In this document: piece by piece, positions 7,250-9,292 of the stretch
How the letters are laid out: each line of letters begins with the position of its first letter
Position numbering within the stretch: the first letter of the stretch is position 1
Position numbers and translations under genes: made by a program
Notes under the pieces: generated by a model
The model's input: only the letters and a program-made list of their open reading frames with translations
The model's database searches: none
Told to the model about the DNA's origin: nothing
From: Methylococcaceae bacterium
GTDB lineage: Bacteria; Pseudomonadota; Gammaproteobacteria; Methylococcales; UBA1147
DNA: 9,292 nt
Assembly: GCA_022616595.1 (NCBI GenBank)
Contig: JAKEEL010000071.1
Coordinates: 1-9,292 of the forward strand
Reading direction: 5' to 3'

Positions 7250-7255
7250 ACCTCC
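7250..7255 (-). promoter_or_regulatory. Strong ribosome binding site of prkA
   Basis: A full GGAGGT lies on the minus strand directly before two in-frame ATGs (ATGCCCATG). It touches the first ATG with no spacer but lies six bases from the second, at 7243-7241. Normal spacing favours the second, so the protein probably begins MGEEKSEF. It is the best ribosome site in the window, consistent with high expression of the first gene of the operon. Confidence 0.7.
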
Positions 7256-7339
7256 AATTCGGAATTCGGAAGACTTTAACGGGCTGAAACACGGTGATGG
7301 ATCCAGCTTTGAAAAATAGTTGTCCGCATCTCCCTAGAC

Positions 7340-7355
7340 AGCGAGTCCGGAACCA
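7340..7355 (-). promoter_or_regulatory. Possible sigma-54 type promoter of the prkA operon
   Basis: On the minus strand, TGGTTCCGGACTCGCT has the GG and GC dinucleotides exactly ten bases apart, as in sigma-54 promoters (consensus TGGCACG-N4-TTGCW). The -12 part matches four of five bases, the -24 part is only partial. It lies about 95 bases before the prkA start, in the only substantial gap of the pgm-prkA junction. E. coli yeaG is reported to respond to nitrogen starvation, which makes such a promoter reasonable. The match is imperfect and could be chance. Confidence 0.25.
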
Positions 7356-7407
7356 GAGTTCAACCCCGTTCTGAGCGTGCCGCGGCGGTCGGGAAAGCCT
7401 GAAATAA

Positions 7408-9042
7408 TCAGGTGATCACGCTGGGTGCCGGTCTTCCGGACAGAGTTCGAATCCGACAGAGCTGCTCCGCTGCACCGATCAGATCCGCGAGTACGCTTTG
7501 TGGATCGAGGTCGTGTTTTGCCGGATCGGGTTCGAACTTCTCGATATAAATTCTGAGTGTTGCACCTGCGGTACCGGTACCGGACAAACGAAATACGAGG
7601 CGCGACCCATCATCAAACGATATAATTATACCCTGATTATCGGCCGTGCTGCCATCGACCGGATCCCGGTAGCAGAATTCTTCAGCGGATTGAATGGCAT
7701 AGGAAGCGATTTTTTTTCCGGGGAGTTCCGGAAGACGGGATCGGAGCCCTTCGATGATGCGGTCGCCAAGTTCGCGATCCAGTCCTTCGTAATCGTGACG
7801 CGAGTAATAATCCCGGCCAAATTGCCTCCAATGCTTGTGAACAATCTGAAGCACCGATTCCTGCTTGATCGCGATCAGGTTGAGCCAGAATAGAATCGCC
7901 CAGATGCCGTCTTTTTCCCGGATATGGTTGGAGCTTGTGCCGAAACTTTCCTCGCCGCACAAGCTAATTTTACCGGCGTCGAGCAGATTGCCGAAATATT
8001 TCCAGCCGGTCGGAGTTTCGAAGCAATCAATGCCGAATGAATCCGCGACGCGGTCGAGTGCGCGACTGGTCGGCATCGAGCGAGCGACCCCGGCCAATCC
8101 TTCCTTGTAGCCGGGAATCAGGTGCGCATTGGCGGCCATGACCGCGAGGCTGTCGCTCGGAGTTACGAAAATATGCTTGCCCATGATCAGATTCCGGTCT
8201 CCATCACCGTCCGAAGCCGCTCCCAGGGTCGGTGATTCGGTGCTGAACATTTTACGGCAGAGCGCTTTTGCATGGACCAGGTTCGGATCGGGGTGCCCGC
8301 CGCCGAAATCTTCGCGCGGAACCGCGTTGATCACCGACCCCGGAAGAGCGCCGAGCTGTACCTCGAAAATCTTCCGGCCATAGGGACCCGTGACTGCGTG
8401 CATCGCGTCGAAACACAGGGTGATCGTTTCGGAAGCAAGCTGTTTGCGAATCAAATCGAAATCGAACAGAAAGGACATCAAGCGCGCGTAATCGTCGACC
8501 GGGTCGACCACCGAGATCATCGTTTCGCCCAATCGATACCGACCGATGTGGTCGATATCCAAATCCCTCGATTCGAAGATCCGGTACTCGCTGATTTTGC
8601 GGCTTTGAGCATAAAACCGCTCGGTGTAACCTTCGGGAGCGGGCCCGCCGTTCGCGATATTGTATTTGATGCCGAAGTCATGGTCCGGGCCGCCGGGGTT
8701 ATGGCTCGCCGACAGAATGATGCCGCCGTCCGCGTGGTATTTGCGGATCAGGCAGGAGGCCGCGGGTGTCGATAGAATACCTCCTTGCCCGATCATCAGG
8801 CGGCGGACCCGGTTCGCGGCCGCCATTTTAATGATGATCTGGATCGCGTGCTGGTTCAGGAAGCGCCCGTCTCCGCCGAGCACCAGGGTCTGATCGGAAA
8901 GGTCGCCCAGGGAGTTGAAGATCGATTGTACGAAATTTTCCAGATAGTTTTCTTGCTGGAAATCCCGGACCGTTTTGCGCAATCCGGATGTGCCGGGTTT
9001 CTGGTCGGTATAGGGACTCGTGTGGACTATTCGTATTGACAT
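7408..9042 (-). CDS. pgm: Phosphoglucomutase, alpha-D-glucose phosphate-specific
   Basis: This cytoplasmic enzyme interconverts alpha-D-glucose 1-phosphate and glucose 6-phosphate through a phosphoserine, linking glycolysis to glycogen, trehalose and cell-surface sugar synthesis. The 544-residue product is the normal length for the alpha-phosphoglucomutase branch and begins with the typical PGTSGLRK element (16-23). The catalytic phosphoserine loop is SASHNPGG at 111-118, with Ser112 as the active serine. The metal-binding loop is DGDGDR at 278-283. The sugar-specificity loops are TPTGWK (343-348) and CGEESFGTSSNHIREKDG (362-379), and the C-terminal phosphate-binding loop is RLSGTGTAGATLR at 485-497. 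All four domains are present and intact. The ATG gives the expected N-terminus, although the ribosome site before it (GGA, about 8 bases upstream) is weak. It is followed by prkA after about 160 bases; a small hairpin across its stop (7398-7412) lacks a T-run, so read-through into prkA is possible. Confidence 0.96.
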   Translation of the reverse strand: MSIRIVHTSPYTDQKPGTSGLRKTVRDFQQENYLENFVQSIFNSLGDLSDQTLVLGGDGRFLNQHAIQIIIKMAAANRVRRLMIGQGGILSTPAASCLIRKYHADGGIILSASHNPGGPDHDFGIKYNIANGGPAPEGYTERFYAQSRKISEYRIFESRDLDIDHIGRYRLGETMISVVDPVDDYARLMSFLFDFDLIRKQLASETITLCFDAMHAVTGPYGRKIFEVQLGALPGSVINAVPREDFGGGHPDPNLVHAKALCRKMFSTESPTLGAASDGDGDRNLIMGKHIFVTPSDSLAVMAANAHLIPGYKEGLAGVARSMPTSRALDRVADSFGIDCFETPTGWKYFGNLLDAGKISLCGEESFGTSSNHIREKDGIWAILFWLNLIAIKQESVLQIVHKHWRQFGRDYYSRHDYEGLDRELGDRIIEGLRSRLPELPGKKIASYAIQSAEEFCYRDPVDGSTADNQGIIISFDDGSRLVFRLSGTGTAGATLRIYIEKFEPDPAKHDLDPQSVLADLIGAAEQLCRIRTLSGRPAPSVIT

Positions 9043-9187
9043 CGTTGGATCCGTTGTTTTGTGAATACGGGCTATGTTTTAGCCGAGGAATGCCCGTCTG
9101 ACGGTAACTTTCGCCGTAAAACCGCCGAACGGGGCTTGTCTGCCCGCGCTGCAAAGGATAGAGTAGCGGCTGGTTGAATTCATTCGC

Positions 9188-9216
9188 TTTTTAAGACCCG
9201 TTTCAATCATTGACAA
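9188..9216 (-). promoter_or_regulatory. Candidate sigma-70 promoter of pgm
   Basis: On the minus strand, TTGTCA (9216-9211) is followed after 17 bases by TAAAAA (9193-9188), close to TTGACA-N17-TATAAT. Transcription would begin near 9181, giving a leader of about 140 bases before the pgm ATG. That leader contains competing short inverted repeats: acgggc/gcccgt at 9067-9072 and 9092-9097, overlapping ggct/agcc at 9070-9073 and 9081-9084. The assignment rests only on motif match and position. Confidence 0.4.
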
Positions 9217-9240
9217 CGCCCCCTGTGTTTCAAGTAAAAT
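9210..9240 (+). promoter_or_regulatory. Candidate divergent sigma-70 promoter toward the right edge
   Basis: On the plus strand, TTGACA (9210-9215) is followed after 19 bases by TAAAAT (9235-9240). The -35 box is perfect, but the spacer is two bases longer than ideal. It points toward a gene beyond the right edge and its -35 overlaps the -35 of the proposed pgm promoter on the other strand. Confidence 0.3.
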
Positions 9241-9292
9241 TTTCCATGAACTTTCTCTTAAAAGTACCCGGCGAGCGAGAAAAATTTGGACA

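Noticed and set aside
9246..9292. Start of a plus-strand gene (ATG open to the window end)
   Set aside because: Only 15 codons are visible, there is no Shine-Dalgarno sequence, and the residues match nothing recognisable; the upstream promoter-like motif alone is not enough.

Overview
The window is a tightly packed chromosomal stretch from a Gram-negative, flagellated bacterium, most likely a proteobacterium (possibly gammaproteobacterial; genus not resolvable). The basis is a paired proton-type MotA/MotB stator, the prkA-yeaH-spoVR stress operon that is widespread in non-sporulating proteobacteria, and a gammaproteobacterial/cyanobacterial-style alpha-D-glucose phosphoglucomutase. All six recognisable genes lie on the minus strand, so transcription runs from right to left. 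No rRNA, tRNA, CRISPR array, transposase or phage gene was seen.

In order of transcription: positions 9043-9292 are the upstream region of pgm, with back-to-back promoter-like sequences. Next comes pgm (7408-9042), the glucose-1-phosphate/glucose-6-phosphate interconverting enzyme. After a 158-164 base gap comes the stress operon: prkA (5312-7243), a 68-base gap, yeaH/DUF444 (4043-5242, GTG start), then spoVR (2613-4046), which overlaps yeaH by four bases in an ATGA junction. A gene-free interval of about 410 bases (2200-2612) follows, with a run of consecutive hairpins next to motA. motA (1351-2199) and motB (381-1346) are four bases apart and form a stator operon. The left end (1-380) has no gene but is rich in inverted and direct repeats, one of which covers the motB stop codon.

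Functionally, PrkA (an AAA+/serine protein kinase), YeaH (a von Willebrand-A-like protein with a MIDAS motif) and SpoVR form a conserved trio tied to starvation and stationary-phase survival in enterobacteria and to sporulation in Bacillus. The biochemical roles of YeaH and SpoVR are still poorly defined. PrkA here resembles the Bacillus type more than E. coli YeaG and carries extra Cys/His residues that could bind metal. MotA and MotB form the ion channel that powers flagellar rotation. Pgm supplies glucose-1-phosphate for glycogen and surface polysaccharide.

I see no convincing undescribed system. The most unusual material is non-coding: the nested palindrome at 23-159, the palindrome at the motB stop, and the hairpin run at 2256-2401.
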